Assembly (NCBI RefSeq): GCF_900129155.1
Contig: NZ_FQVF01000005.1
Location: 1 to 64,000, forward strand
DNA length: 64,000 nucleotides
Direction of reading: 5' to 3'
Source of the DNA: Marinomonas polaris DSM 16579
GTDB taxonomy: Bacteria; Pseudomonadota; Gammaproteobacteria; Pseudomonadales; Marinomonadaceae
Shown here: one piece after another, positions 54,124 to 63,317 of the stretch
How positions within the stretch are numbered: position 1 is the stretch's first letter
Layout: the number at the start of each line of letters is the position of its first letter
The notes under the pieces: model-generated
What the model saw: only the letters and a program-made list of their open reading frames with translations
Databases searched by the model: none
Told to the model about the DNA's origin: nothing
Position numbers and translations under genes: made by a program

Positions 54124-54191
54124 ACTCCCCAGTATAACGTTTCGCTCCCCGAGCAAGCTCGAAGAATCGCTTTCACGTTATGCTGGGGAGT
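54124..54191. repeat. Imperfect inverted repeat, stem-loop 1
   Basis: Arms 54124-54140 and 54175-54191 (17 bp, one mismatch; ACTCCCCAG / CTGGGGAGT outer core). A third partial copy of the arm (CAGCATAACGCCTCGCTC, 54087-54104) lies just upstream. This looks like an extragenic palindromic or MITE-like element. Only one example is in the window. Confidence 0.75.
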
Positions 54192-54208
54192 TAGCCTTCT
54201 TCGGTTAA

Positions 54209-54287
54209 AAGCGTCCATGCGTTTAATTGGCGCTGACGTGTCGAGGAACGAGACAATGCGCAAGCCAATTGAATTGCATAGACGCTT
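54209..54287. repeat. Imperfect inverted repeat, stem-loop 2
   Basis: Arms 54209-54231 and 54264-54287 carry AAGCGTC...AATTGGC against GCCAATT...GACGCTT, with several mismatches and one bulged base. It lies 18 bases after stem-loop 1 and 28 bases before the cupin gene. Confidence 0.7.
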
Positions 54288-54315
54288 ATGATTACGGTAA
54301 ATAGAGGATTATTCG

Positions 54316-54684
54316 ATGAAATTTACGCGCATTTTTAACGACGATCAGGGCAAAAGCCAGTTCGGAGAAGTAAATCTTGATGTCCGCGATGGCGGTCCAA
54401 TTGGCTTTTTGTCTGAGCGCTTTCCAGTAGGCGATATGATTTTTCGTGAAACGCCAAGCGACTATGACTTCAAATGGCATCCAGCGCCACAGCGCCAGCT
54501 TTTGTTCATCATCAAAGGCCGTTGCGAGTTCATGGTATCGTCCGGTGAAACCCGCCAATTTGGCGCGGGCGATGTTGTGTTGTTAGAAGACACGGAAGGC
54601 GAAGGCCATTGCAGTAAGGCATTATTCAACGAAGTCAGGCACTCGATTTTTGTGACCTTACCGGATGGTGTGGTGTTTGGCTAA
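54316..54684 (+). CDS. Small cupin-domain protein
   Basis: The 122-residue single cupin has the motif pattern FKWHPAPQRQLLFIIKGRCEF and FGAGDVVLLEDTEGEGHCS, with a metal-binding His/Glu set as in small cupins. The related plant and bacterial ureidoglycine aminohydrolases are larger bicupins, so that function is not claimed. It follows hpxK after a 250-base gap with hairpins, so it is either the last gene of the cluster or a separate unit. Confidence 0.8.
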   Translation: MKFTRIFNDDQGKSQFGEVNLDVRDGGPIGFLSERFPVGDMIFRETPSDYDFKWHPAPQRQLLFIIKGRCEFMVSSGETRQFGAGDVVLLEDTEGEGHCSKALFNEVRHSIFVTLPDGVVFG

Positions 54685-54963
54685 ATCTAATATCCGTTTC
54701 TTAAAGTATGTCTTTGTTTTAAGACTTACACCTAAGCATAGACCAGTTTCCTCGCCAGTAATTACCTGCAAAATGTTTAGTAGTGACAATCGCCTACTTA
54801 CTTGTATCTGAGTAAGAGGTTGATGCAAGCTTCGTTATCCTAATGGTAGAGATTTCAATAGTGGGTTATAAACTGAGGCTAAATTGAGTTCGCGGACAGT
54901 ATAGATTTAGGTTTAGCTCGTGACAGATATATGCATCCCCTCTAATGTTTGGATTTATTAATT

Positions 54964-55494
54964 ATGCAATTAGCTCGGCTGAGTAATTTAAAACATTTTT
55001 TATGGCTCACTATCTTACCTTTGGTGGGTTGCACTTCTCACGAACACTTTAATCGGCCTTATTCTGATCAGTCTGGGGCTAAGGTTGTTCCATCATGGTG
55101 TCATAATAGAGTTGGACCTGAGGAGTTATTGTTATTCTTTTTGGGCGAGACTAAGGTAGAGGTTACTTTGCTCTCTGATAAAGAGAGTCAAACATTACTT
55201 GTCCATACTAGCTCTAAAAAGTCTCATTCTGTCATTAGTGATCAATTCTCAATACTTCAGGATGGAAACGAAGCAAAAATTTTAGAGGTTAAGGAATCGG
55301 ATTCTTCATACTTTCATTCAGTTGTTCCTGACAGTTTTTATTTTAGCGACATCAGCATTAAAGCCTCAGGTGATTATAAAGAAGTCTTCACTCTACAAGG
55401 TTTAGAGATTGTCATAAACGGGGTGGCATACCCAATTGAAAACATTACTTTTAAGAAGGACGAGGATGTCTTCCTTAATCCGTGGAATTGCTAA
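54964..55494 (+). CDS. Putative lipoprotein
   Basis: From ATG 54964 the protein has 176 residues starting MQLARLSNLKHFLWLTILPLVGC, a lipoprotein signal with lipobox LPLVGC. The AT-rich mature part has no domain recognised. The TTG at 54949 is an alternative but has no good ribosome-binding site. The next lipoprotein gene starts at its last base, so the two are translationally coupled. The 54685-54963 gap before it shows no gene. Confidence 0.65.
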   Translation: MQLARLSNLKHFLWLTILPLVGCTSHEHFNRPYSDQSGAKVVPSWCHNRVGPEELLLFFLGETKVEVTLLSDKESQTLLVHTSSKKSHSVISDQFSILQDGNEAKILEVKESDSSYFHSVVPDSFYFSDISIKASGDYKEVFTLQGLEIVINGVAYPIENITFKKDEDVFLNPWNC

Positions 55495-56018
55495 TGAAAA
55501 AATCACTAATGCTTGCCTTGATGGCTTTGTTATTGGCCGCTTGCGGCACTCGAGTTTCATTTGAAAAAAGTGGAGAAGAGAAAAGCTGCCAAATTATAGG
55601 TGAAAAAAGCAACGCGATGACCATCTTGTGTGATGAATCTACTATATCTATAAGTAGTAGTTATACTCGAGTCGAGAGAGTGAAGAGCTTTGTTCCTTTC
55701 ATGCCTACCAAAAGAGAAACTTGGGTAATTTCATTGATTATTGGTGTGAGATCAACGGATTCTGCCCCACTGGTTATGAATAGCCAGACTATGACGATCG
55801 ATCAACCAAGTCGTTTACAAACACCTATCTTTCTTGAGTCAGAAAGCTATACCAAGACAACAAAGTCTAAAATTGTGGTTGAACAAGAAGTGCAAAAAGT
55901 CTTTGAAATAGAGATTGATAAAGTTGCTCCTTTTGTTCTTAGTGGTTTGGAAATACGTGTAGGTGATCAAAAATATAACTTTAATGGGATTCGTATTTTA
56001 CCTTCAAGGCAGTTTTAA
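55494..56018 (+). CDS. Putative lipoprotein, coupled to the preceding gene
   Basis: ATG at 55494 shares a base with the upstream stop (TAATG). The 174-residue product starts MKKSLMLALMALLLAACGTRV, with lipobox LLAAC. The mature domain contains SFVPFMPTKRETWVISLIIG and VLSGLEIRVGDQKYNFNGIR. The last motif echoes LQGLEIVINGVAYPIENITF in the preceding protein, so the two appear to be diverged paralogues. Confidence 0.7.
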   Translation: MKKSLMLALMALLLAACGTRVSFEKSGEEKSCQIIGEKSNAMTILCDESTISISSSYTRVERVKSFVPFMPTKRETWVISLIIGVRSTDSAPLVMNSQTMTIDQPSRLQTPIFLESESYTKTTKSKIVVEQEVQKVFEIEIDKVAPFVLSGLEIRVGDQKYNFNGIRILPSRQF

Positions 56019-56039
56019 TTTTTTTTAGTGAAGGTTTGT

Positions 56040-56216
56040 ATGACTGTAGTTGCTGTTATTAAAGATATACCCTTTCAAAGTCAGTTTTATCAAATTTCTA
56101 TGTTGGGCACCCAGCCACACATGTTTCTTGATTTAGTTAGTTTCTTACCACGAGGCTTTACGGAGTATGGAAATTTAGACAATGCTTGCTTGATCCATAT
56201 GAAAGGACATGTATAA
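56040..56216 (+). CDS. Possible small protein
   Basis: GAAGG with 5-nt spacing precedes ATG 56040 and an open frame of 58 codons starting MTVVAVIKDIPFQSQFYQIS. It lies 21 bases after the second lipoprotein and ends 23 bases before a strong terminator, which supports expression. There is no recognised domain or membrane segment. It could also be untranslated leader or tail RNA. Confidence 0.35.
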   Translation: MTVVAVIKDIPFQSQFYQISMLGTQPHMFLDLVSFLPRGFTEYGNLDNACLIHMKGHV

Positions 56217-56239
56217 AGCTGAATTTATTAGTAATTCTT

Positions 56240-56270
56240 AAAAGCCTGAATCGAATGATTCAGGCTTTTT
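56240..56270 (+). terminator. Terminator of the lipoprotein unit
   Basis: A perfect 13-bp stem (AAAAGCCTGAATC / GATTCAGGCTTTT) with a GAAT loop is followed by T-rich DNA. Confidence 0.9.
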
Positions 56271-56315
56271 TATTGCTTTCAATTTAGTCTTTTACGTCAC
56301 GCTTAATGCTTATGA

Positions 56316-56334
56316 GGATGATAATTGTTACTAT
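56316..56334. promoter_or_regulatory. Candidate Fur box before the siderophore ABC operon
   Basis: GGATGATAATTGTTACTAT resembles the 19-bp Fur consensus (GAT/ATAAT units around a TGATAAT-type centre). It lies 75-93 bases before the binding-protein ATG. Confidence 0.45.
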
Positions 56335-56408
56335 AACGATTTTGGCTGTTCCGTATCTTTCAGCGCCGCTATTTGTTAACAAAGAACAATTGAAGGAAGC
56401 ACCTCAAC

Positions 56409-57383
56409 ATGCTGGTAAACCAAGTAAGAAAATGGGCATTTTTGCTGACAGTGATTTTGCTGATTTTAGCACCTGTAAATCAGACGATGGCTTCCGATAG
56501 TAAAAACAGTGTCCATAAAAACGATGTATATAAAGAGATTGTTCATGCGATGGGAAGTTCTGAGGTCCCCAAAAAAGTTTTACGTGTGGTGACTTTGTTT
56601 CAAGGGGCGACCGATTCTGTGGTGGCATTAGGCGTGACGCCTGTTGGTGTAGTGGATTCTTGGGCGCAGCAGCCAACCTATGAATATTTGCGAGATGCTT
56701 TGAAAGGCGTAGCTCATGTGGGGTTGGAAACTCAACCGAACCTTGAGGCTATTGTGGCGTTAAAGCCAGATTTGATTATTGGCACCAAGTCTCGTCACGA
56801 AAAAATATACCATCAATTGTCGCAGATCGCGCCCACTGTGATGACTGAAAATGTGTATGACTTTAAAACCATTTTGGATTTAACGGCTGAAGCATTAGGT
56901 AAGCAAGTTAAAGGAAAACAGGTTTGGGACGACTTTCAGCAGCGCATTACTACCCTCCACAATGCTATCAAGCAACGCGAAGCAAACTGGCCATTAACCG
57001 CAGCGATTCTAAATATTCGTGCTGATCATTTGCGTCTGTATTTGAATCAAAGTTTTCCAGGCGTGGTGTTGAAGGAGATAGGTTTTAAATTCCCTTTGCC
57101 AAATGAAAAAGGTTGGGGGGTGAAGTTGAAAACCAAAGAAGCCTTGCCGAGTGTGAATGCGGATGTGTTCTTTGTTATTTTGCATTCCAATGATGCTGCC
57201 GTTAGACAAAATTACGACGCTTGGCGCGCTCACCCGTTATGGAAAATGTTAACAGCACCTAAAAACCAGCAAGTGTATGAAGTGGATAATGTGGCTTGGT
57301 TGTTGTCTGGTGGGATTCTGGGTGCAGAAAAAATCTTAGATCAGTTGTACCAAATCTATCAATTACCTCAGGCCGATCAATAG
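56409..57383 (+). CDS. Ferric-siderophore periplasmic binding protein
   Basis: The 324-residue protein has a signal peptide ending QTMASDS and a FecB/FhuD-type fold (RVVTLFQGATDSVVALGVTPVG, PNLEAIVALKPDLIIGTKSRHE, AWRAHPLWKMLTAPKNQQVYEVD). It should carry a ferric chelate to the two FecCD permeases downstream. A ferric-citrate-type (FecB-like) ligand is possible. The ATG at 56409 is the only good start; the overlapping frame from 56306 is unlikely. Confidence 0.9.
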   Translation: MLVNQVRKWAFLLTVILLILAPVNQTMASDSKNSVHKNDVYKEIVHAMGSSEVPKKVLRVVTLFQGATDSVVALGVTPVGVVDSWAQQPTYEYLRDALKGVAHVGLETQPNLEAIVALKPDLIIGTKSRHEKIYHQLSQIAPTVMTENVYDFKTILDLTAEALGKQVKGKQVWDDFQQRITTLHNAIKQREANWPLTAAILNIRADHLRLYLNQSFPGVVLKEIGFKFPLPNEKGWGVKLKTKEALPSVNADVFFVILHSNDAAVRQNYDAWRAHPLWKMLTAPKNQQVYEVDNVAWLLSGGILGAEKILDQLYQIYQLPQADQ

Positions 57384-57390
57384 AGCATTT

Positions 57391-58401
57391 ATGCGCTTAC
57401 ACAACAGTAGCTCTTTTAAATGGAGCCTTCTTGCTCTGTCTATTTTATGCCTGATGTTGTCCTTGTTGGGGAGCATTGCCTATGGGCAATATGTCATTTC
57501 AGCTAAATCAGTTTGGACGGCGTTTTGGGTATTTGACCCTCAATCTATTGATCACGTTATTATCCGTACTACACGTTTATCCCGCGCTCTTGTTGCTTGT
57601 TTAGTAGGCTCAGCGTTGGCGGTTTCCGGTGTCTTGATGCAAGCATTAACGCGCAATCCGCTGGCTTCACCGTCTATTTTTGGCGTCAATGCAGGCGCTG
57701 TATTTTCTATCGTTTTGTTCTCGACCTTCTTTTCCGTTACTTCCTTGAATACTTTTTTGTGGTTGGCTTTTTTGGGTGCGAGTGTGGCTGGCGCGCTGGT
57801 TTATGGACTGGGTAGTTTAGGCAAAGACGGTTTATCTCCGGTTCGTATCGTGTTGTCTGGTGCAGCGATCTCGGCGCTGTTTATGGCTTTTACTCAAGGC
57901 ATATTGGTTATTGGTCAAGAAGGTCTAGACAGTGTTTTGTTTTGGGTAGCTGGTTCTGTATCTGGTCGTGATTTGTCTATGGTGATGCCATTAGCACCCG
58001 CTTTTATTATTGGCATCGTGTTGGCGATGCTGTCGGCACCGCAGATCAATATTTTGTTGTCCGGTGACGACATTGCTAAAGGATTGGGACAGAACACGGT
58101 GCTGATCAAAGTGGTGCTGAGCTTGTTGATTATTGGCTTGGCGGGCGGCTCGGTCGCGCTTGGTGGCAGCATTGGTTTTATCGGTTTGATGGTGCCGCAT
58201 ATGGTGCGATCAATGGTGGGTTACGATCATAAATGGCTAATTCCGTTAAGTGCTTTGTGGGGCGCTATTTTGTTGTTGTGTGCGGATGTGATCAGTCGTT
58301 TTGTGATCATGCCAGAAGAGGTGCCAATTGGTGTGACAACAGCGATTTTAGGTGCGCCCTTCTTTATTTATTTGGCACGTAAAGGAGGCAAACGTGAGTA
58401 A
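57391..58401 (+). CDS. FecCD-family siderophore permease 1
   Basis: The 336-residue protein has about ten helices and the signatures RLSRALVACLVGSALAVSGV, TRNPLASPSIFGVNAGAVFS and GSIGFIGLMVPHMVRSMVGY. It pairs with the next permease. It starts 7 bases after the binding-protein gene and overlaps the next gene by 8 bases. Confidence 0.92.
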   Translation: MRLHNSSSFKWSLLALSILCLMLSLLGSIAYGQYVISAKSVWTAFWVFDPQSIDHVIIRTTRLSRALVACLVGSALAVSGVLMQALTRNPLASPSIFGVNAGAVFSIVLFSTFFSVTSLNTFLWLAFLGASVAGALVYGLGSLGKDGLSPVRIVLSGAAISALFMAFTQGILVIGQEGLDSVLFWVAGSVSGRDLSMVMPLAPAFIIGIVLAMLSAPQINILLSGDDIAKGLGQNTVLIKVVLSLLIIGLAGGSVALGGSIGFIGLMVPHMVRSMVGYDHKWLIPLSALWGAILLLCADVISRFVIMPEEVPIGVTTAILGAPFFIYLARKGGKRE

Positions 58402-59425
58402 GTTTTTCAGCGTTCGTCACCGTTTATTTTCTTTTTCGACTCCAGTTCGTTCTTTGTGGTCGATGCTTGTTCTCCTCGTTTTTTTTCTCTCGATTATTTT
58501 GCTTTCCCTGTGTTTAGGCGAAGAGTTCATAGCTTTGCCGCAAGTGCTTCAGGTACTGCTTGGAAAGGGCGGTCAGGCTGCGCAGTTTGTCGTGGAAACT
58601 TTGCGTATGCCTCGCGTACTGATGGCGGCCATGGTGGGGGCTGCGTTGGCTTCTTCTGGGTTGGTATTGCAATCGATGATACGTAATCCGCTGGCGTCAC
58701 CAGATATTATTGGCATTACTGGCGGAGCTTCTGCCGCCGCGGTGTGTTTTTTATCCTTTTTTGCGACGGCAATGGGGATTATCTGGTTACCTATTTTCGC
58801 CATCTCGGGAGCTTTATTGGCGGCTTTGTTAATTTATACGCTCGCTTGGAATAGTGGTGTAACACCAATGCGGCTGGTATTGGTTGGTATTGGTATTTCC
58901 TCGGCGATGGGCGCGGTGACGACCTTTGTCATTGCGGCGAGTCCGCTTTCTACCAGCATTACCGCCTATATCTGGCTAACGGGTAGTGTGTATGGCGCGA
59001 GTTGGGTTGAGGTGAAAGCCTTGTTGCCGTGGTTGTTGATTTCATGGCCCTTGGCGTTTTATTTAGCGCGCCGGGTGAATACCCAAGAATTGGGTGATCA
59101 ACTGGCAACTGGGCTGGGTGTACCTGTGCAGCGCTTGCGTTTAGCTCTGTTATTTTTGAGTGTGATTATGGCAGCGCCAGCTATTGCTTATGCTGGTGCG
59201 GTGGGCTTTGTCGGTTTGATCGCACCACACATTGCCAGACGTCTTGTTGCGCGGAGTTTCGCTCTTTTACTACCAACCTCTGCATTGGTCGGTGCTTGCC
59301 TAGTGATGCTGGCAGACCTTTGTGGTCGCTTGTTGTTTCAGCCTTTGGATATTCCCGCTGGTGTTTTTGTGTCTGCTATTGGTGCACCATTCTTTATTTA
59401 TTTACTTTATCGACAGCGTTTTTAA
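58394..59425 (+). CDS. FecCD-family siderophore permease 2 (GTG start)
   Basis: GTG at 58394 lies after an excellent AAAGGAGG, giving 343 residues starting MSKFFSVRHRLF; a longer frame to 58352 overlaps its neighbour more. Family motifs are TLRMPRVLMAAMVGAALASS, IRNPLASPDIIGITGGASAA and GAVGFVGLIAPHIARRLVAR. It forms the importer channel with permease 1. Confidence 0.92.
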   Translation: MSKFFSVRHRLFSFSTPVRSLWSMLVLLVFFLSIILLSLCLGEEFIALPQVLQVLLGKGGQAAQFVVETLRMPRVLMAAMVGAALASSGLVLQSMIRNPLASPDIIGITGGASAAAVCFLSFFATAMGIIWLPIFAISGALLAALLIYTLAWNSGVTPMRLVLVGIGISSAMGAVTTFVIAASPLSTSITAYIWLTGSVYGASWVEVKALLPWLLISWPLAFYLARRVNTQELGDQLATGLGVPVQRLRLALLFLSVIMAAPAIAYAGAVGFVGLIAPHIARRLVARSFALLLPTSALVGACLVMLADLCGRLLFQPLDIPAGVFVSAIGAPFFIYLLYRQRF

Positions 59426-59455
59426 GTCGGTTAGTCATATTGGGATTTTTTAACG

Positions 59456-60346
59456 ATGAGCATGTCCGAAAATCATTTATTAGACAGTAATTTATTAAGC
59501 CGTCATTTAGGAAACAGTCACTTAGGAGAAAGTAGTCCATTAGAAAGTGTGGCGCTATCTTTAGGTTATGAGAAAAAAAACATTATTAAGTCGTTGGATT
59601 TGGTTATTAAACCTAACCAAATTACAGTGTTAGTGGGCGGCAATGGTTGTGGTAAATCTACCTTACTGAAGTCGTTTGCCCGATTGTTGAAACCTTCGAC
59701 TGGCCAGATTCTCCTGAATGGTGCAGATATTCATTCCTTGTCTGGAAAGGACGTGGCTCGCAAGCTGGCTATTCTTCCCCAAGGCCCTGTTGCGCCAGAA
59801 GGCTTGACGGTTGAGCAGTTGGTTCGTCAAGGCCGTTATCCTCATCAAAATTGGCTACAAAGTTGGACCGAAGACGACGAACGATTAGTTCGTAAAGCCT
59901 TGCAAGACACCAATATGACCGAGTTTGCAGATCGTTCCATTGATGCTTTATCTGGCGGCCAGAGACAGCGAGCTTGGATTGCCATGGCGCTGGCACAGAA
60001 TACCGATATTTTGCTATTGGATGAACCAACAACCTATTTGGATTTAACCCATCAGATAGAGATTCTTGATCTATTGTTTGAGCTAAATGCGACTCAGAAT
60101 ACGACCATCTTGATGGTGTTGCATGATCTGAACCTTGCAGCTCGTTATGCTCATAACATGATCGCTATTAAAGACGGTGCGGTTTTTTGCCAAGGCGCAC
60201 CAGAGACGATTTTAGATCATGATATGGTGAAAGCTGTGTTTGATATGGAATGCCATATCAGTGCCGATCCACTGTTTGGTACGCCAATGTGTATTCCTTA
60301 TGGGAAAGGACGCAAGGTCGACTCTCAGGCAGCTAAGCATGTTTAA
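59456..60346 (+). CDS. Siderophore ABC transporter ATPase (FecE/FhuC-like)
   Basis: The 296-residue protein has Walker A VGGNGCGKST, Q-loop LPQGPVAPEGLTVEQLV, signature LSGGQRQRAWIAMAL, Walker B ILLLDEPTTYLD and H-loop MVLHDLNLAARYAHN. The first 28 residues (DSNLLSRHLGNSHLG) are a low-complexity polar extension that may not be translated; later starts are possible. It energises the permeases and overlaps the FhuF-like gene by 8 bases. Confidence 0.92.
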   Translation: MSMSENHLLDSNLLSRHLGNSHLGESSPLESVALSLGYEKKNIIKSLDLVIKPNQITVLVGGNGCGKSTLLKSFARLLKPSTGQILLNGADIHSLSGKDVARKLAILPQGPVAPEGLTVEQLVRQGRYPHQNWLQSWTEDDERLVRKALQDTNMTEFADRSIDALSGGQRQRAWIAMALAQNTDILLLDEPTTYLDLTHQIEILDLLFELNATQNTTILMVLHDLNLAARYAHNMIAIKDGAVFCQGAPETILDHDMVKAVFDMECHISADPLFGTPMCIPYGKGRKVDSQAAKHV

Positions 60347-61145
60347 ACAAGCTCCTAAGCAAGTATTGCTTCCAGAAGAATGGGACGTGTTGGCAGCATT
60401 CGGACTTAAGCCTTATCAACAAGACGAGCCACTTGCGATCGATTCTAGTAAGTTATTGGATGATGCCTTGTGTTTGGAAACACTACAAAAAATCATGCCT
60501 GAACTTGGCGCGCCGAACCTTAAAGTAACGGCGTCTTTAGTAATAAAACGTGTGGCATTTCTTACGTTGGCACCTGTCTTATACGCCATGTCTGGGTTTG
60601 ATAAAGGCCTTGATGCATCAATAGAAAACAGTGTTTTTGAATATCCGTTAGAAAGCAAAATGTGGTTATCCAAGATGCCATTAAAAACGACGGCGGTGTC
60701 TGTTTGGAAAGATTCTGACAAAGAAGATCGAAACGCTTGGCGAAAAGAGATCTTGAACAAGGCATTTTCGGGGCATTTAACCTTATTGGTCGAGCAATTT
60801 TATCGCCTAACAAAAGTGTCTAGACGTATCCTTTGGGAAAATGTCGCAGTGCGGGTTTTTAGCATCTACGAACAACGTATTTTAGTGAGTGTTGCTGAGG
60901 AAATGAGATCAAAAGCTCAAGCAGATTATGCGTATCTTCTGGATAAAAGTACGACTGCATTGTTTGGTTTAAACGAAAATCCTTTGACGGTTTTTTATCG
61001 AGAAAAGCAGTTAACGGCAATATCGGAAAATCCTATTCGTGTTCGACGTACCTGTTGTTTTTACTACCAAGCTACAGAGCCCCCAGTCTATTGTGGTTCT
61101 TGTCCTTTGCCTCTAAAGAAAGCTAACTCTTCTCTTAAAAAATAA
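60339..61145 (+). CDS. FhuF-like siderophore-iron reductase
   Basis: The 268-residue protein ends with the 2Fe-2S-binding pattern of FhuF, CC-x10-CxxC, in RRTCCFYYQA and VYCGSCPLP. It would reduce Fe(III) in the imported chelate to release iron in the cytoplasm. Starting at ATG 60339 it overlaps the ATPase stop, so translation is coupled; a longer in-frame start at 60240 lies inside the ATPase gene. It ends the operon at a 14-bp inverted repeat. Confidence 0.87.
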   Translation: MFKQAPKQVLLPEEWDVLAAFGLKPYQQDEPLAIDSSKLLDDALCLETLQKIMPELGAPNLKVTASLVIKRVAFLTLAPVLYAMSGFDKGLDASIENSVFEYPLESKMWLSKMPLKTTAVSVWKDSDKEDRNAWRKEILNKAFSGHLTLLVEQFYRLTKVSRRILWENVAVRVFSIYEQRILVSVAEEMRSKAQADYAYLLDKSTTALFGLNENPLTVFYREKQLTAISENPIRVRRTCCFYYQATEPPVYCGSCPLPLKKANSSLKK

Positions 61146-61156
61146 GAGAAGAGTTA
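61124..61156. terminator. 14-bp inverted repeat at the end of the siderophore operon
   Basis: TAACTCTTCTCTTA and its perfect complement (61143-61156) around AAAAA include the last FhuF codons. No T-tract follows on the plus strand, so termination is plausible but not certain. It lies between convergent genes. Confidence 0.65.
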
Positions 61157-61171
61157 AGTGTGGCTAGAAAA

Positions 61172-63274
61172 TTAAAAGTCTAAACCATAAGCCAGTGTCA
61201 CAGTACGACCTCGGCCTTTGAAGTAAAGGTCGTCCGTTTTGACGGAGCTTTGGGAGTAGTAAGTGAAGTAGTCTTCGTTAAATACGTTGGAAACCGCAAC
61301 ACTCATTTTACCCACAGGAAGTTTGTAACCAACGGATGCGTCGACTAGAGTGTAGCCATCAAACTCTAATTTTTTATCATCAAAGCTTTTGTCAAAAGCA
61401 TGATTGATTTGCAGCAAAGAGGATAGTTTGTCACTCCAGCGAGCATTCCATGATGTCACCAAGCGATTAGGCGAGATATCTGAACCGGTCAACTTAGTGT
61501 CTACTTTTCCATCTCCATCAGTATCAGACTTGCCTTGAATGAAAGAATAGCTGGCTTGTAGTCTATGGTCTTTGTTGAGCTGGAATCCTAAAGAAGCTTC
61601 AGCACCTTGAATCTCTTTCTTCTCTCGTTTTACAACATAGAGTCCATTGACTGCTTCAATACGGCTCCCAAGGTCTGAATTAGATTCGTAATAACTCAAT
61701 TCAAAATCGTATGGATGACGGTTTACACGAAAACCGACTTCATAGTTGTCGGTCACAATAGGGGATAAATCGATCAGTGAATCGACATCTTGACCTGGTG
61801 TATTAACGCCACGGAGGACTCGTCCGACATCCGGCATACCAAAGCCTTGTGAGTAGTTGGCAAATACACTAATTGCAGGCGTGATCTTAAAAACAGCACC
61901 TGCATTGTAAACCGTGTCACTAAAGCTCGGTTTGCCTCCATTTACTGTCACATTGTTATTCGCCGCGACTGTTTGGTATGTATCTACGTCTAACTTAGCG
62001 TGTTCATTACGGGCACCAGCTTGTAGAACTAAGCGGTCAGTTGGTCGGTATTCAAGTTGTACGAACGGAGCGTAATTGGTGTATTCCGTTTCAGGAACAT
62101 AAGTGCGATTAGTCAATATTAACGTCTGACTGGTTGTGTCTTGTAACAAATCTAAGCCTGCCGTGACGCTTAAATCGTTATCTAATAGGTCGTCTTTAGT
62201 TAAGCTGAATTTTGCACCGATTTTTTCTGATTGGTTTTGGCTTTGGTCAAAGGTTATACCATTGCTAGGGTCTTGGAAGCTGCCTGACTTTGATACACCA
62301 TATCTCCCTTCAAAATCTTGGTGGAAAACTTGCGCTTTAAACTCCATACCATCAAGGTCGCTGTCGGTATAAGCAAGGCTGGTAGTTTGAACATCGTTAT
62401 ATGGAGCAAGACCTCTTGGTGTGCTTTTGATGGAGCTGGTTGGAATGCCGTTTGATCTGTCTCCGTTGACACCAGTGAAGTTCATTCGTCCTTTTAATCT
62501 GTACTTGTTAACTTCAAGTTCCAGTCTTTTGTCATCGGTTAGCCAGTAACCAAGTTTGACAAAAGCATCGTAGCTTTTTGAATCCATTGTTTCGCCACGA
62601 GTAGAGTCTGAACCAACATAGTTGCCGTCGGCATCAAGATAGATCCCTTGTACTTCGTTGGACAAACCCACAAGGTAATCAAAATTATCTTGTGAACCTT
62701 CTACTTGGTAGCCAATTTTATAGGCCAGAGAATCGCTTTTTAATTCATCTGTCGGTGTGGTCAGTTGTACATCGACGTGTTGTTTTAGTTCGTTTGAACG
62801 ATTTGATTTGGTGATGAAGTTAATAATACCGCCAGTTGCCCCTAAGCCATGAATTGCGCTTGCACCATGAATCACTTCAATGCGTTCCACCATAGCAAGG
62901 TCAATGGTGTGTGCGGCACGGCTACCGTCTCGAAGTGGATTAGACTGTGGAACACCATCTATCATGTATAAAACAGAGCGTCCTCGAAAAGATTGGCTGC
63001 TATCGTTTAATTTTTGCGTATTCGGTGCATAGGCAGGTAGAAGATTAGAAAGTACTTGCGAGCTGTCAGAGCTGATGGACAGTTGTTCTTCAATTTGTTG
63101 TCGAGTGATAACAGTGATGACCTGAGGACTGTCTTCTTTTTTGGTATTAGAGCGACTGGTTTGGATAACTAGCTCATCGAGGCTTACGGACTCCGTGTCT
63201 GCAAGGGTGATTTGTGAGGCGCTAAGGGCGAAAGGCAATAGGATAATTGCCGTGTAAGGTTTTTTGGATAACAT
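61172..63274 (-). CDS. TonB-dependent siderophore receptor, IutA-like
   Basis: From ATG 63274 (AAGGAC, 8-nt spacing) the protein has 700 residues. A signal peptide ends SQITLA, a TonB box-like LDELVIQTSRSN and plug follow (VLYMIDGVPQ, RIEVIHGASAIHGLGATGGI), then the barrel. The end, PVGKMSVAVSNVFNEDYFTY followed by FKGRGRTVTLAYGLDF, resembles the aerobactin receptor IutA. It should import the ferric siderophore handled by the convergent ABC system. A Fur-like box lies upstream (63318). Confidence 0.87.
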   Translation of the reverse strand: MLSKKPYTAIILLPFALSASQITLADTESVSLDELVIQTSRSNTKKEDSPQVITVITRQQIEEQLSISSDSSQVLSNLLPAYAPNTQKLNDSSQSFRGRSVLYMIDGVPQSNPLRDGSRAAHTIDLAMVERIEVIHGASAIHGLGATGGIINFITKSNRSNELKQHVDVQLTTPTDELKSDSLAYKIGYQVEGSQDNFDYLVGLSNEVQGIYLDADGNYVGSDSTRGETMDSKSYDAFVKLGYWLTDDKRLELEVNKYRLKGRMNFTGVNGDRSNGIPTSSIKSTPRGLAPYNDVQTTSLAYTDSDLDGMEFKAQVFHQDFEGRYGVSKSGSFQDPSNGITFDQSQNQSEKIGAKFSLTKDDLLDNDLSVTAGLDLLQDTTSQTLILTNRTYVPETEYTNYAPFVQLEYRPTDRLVLQAGARNEHAKLDVDTYQTVAANNNVTVNGGKPSFSDTVYNAGAVFKITPAISVFANYSQGFGMPDVGRVLRGVNTPGQDVDSLIDLSPIVTDNYEVGFRVNRHPYDFELSYYESNSDLGSRIEAVNGLYVVKREKKEIQGAEASLGFQLNKDHRLQASYSFIQGKSDTDGDGKVDTKLTGSDISPNRLVTSWNARWSDKLSSLLQINHAFDKSFDDKKLEFDGYTLVDASVGYKLPVGKMSVAVSNVFNEDYFTYYSQSSVKTDDLYFKGRGRTVTLAYGLDF

Positions 63275-63317
63275 TAAACGGAGTCCTTTATAAAATAGAT
63301 TTATGCAATTGATAAAA

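Noticed and set aside
56306-56500. Plus-strand 64-codon frame before the siderophore binding protein
   Set aside because: It overlaps the binding-protein gene out of frame, covers the Fur-like site and has no homologous look beyond a hydrophobic start.
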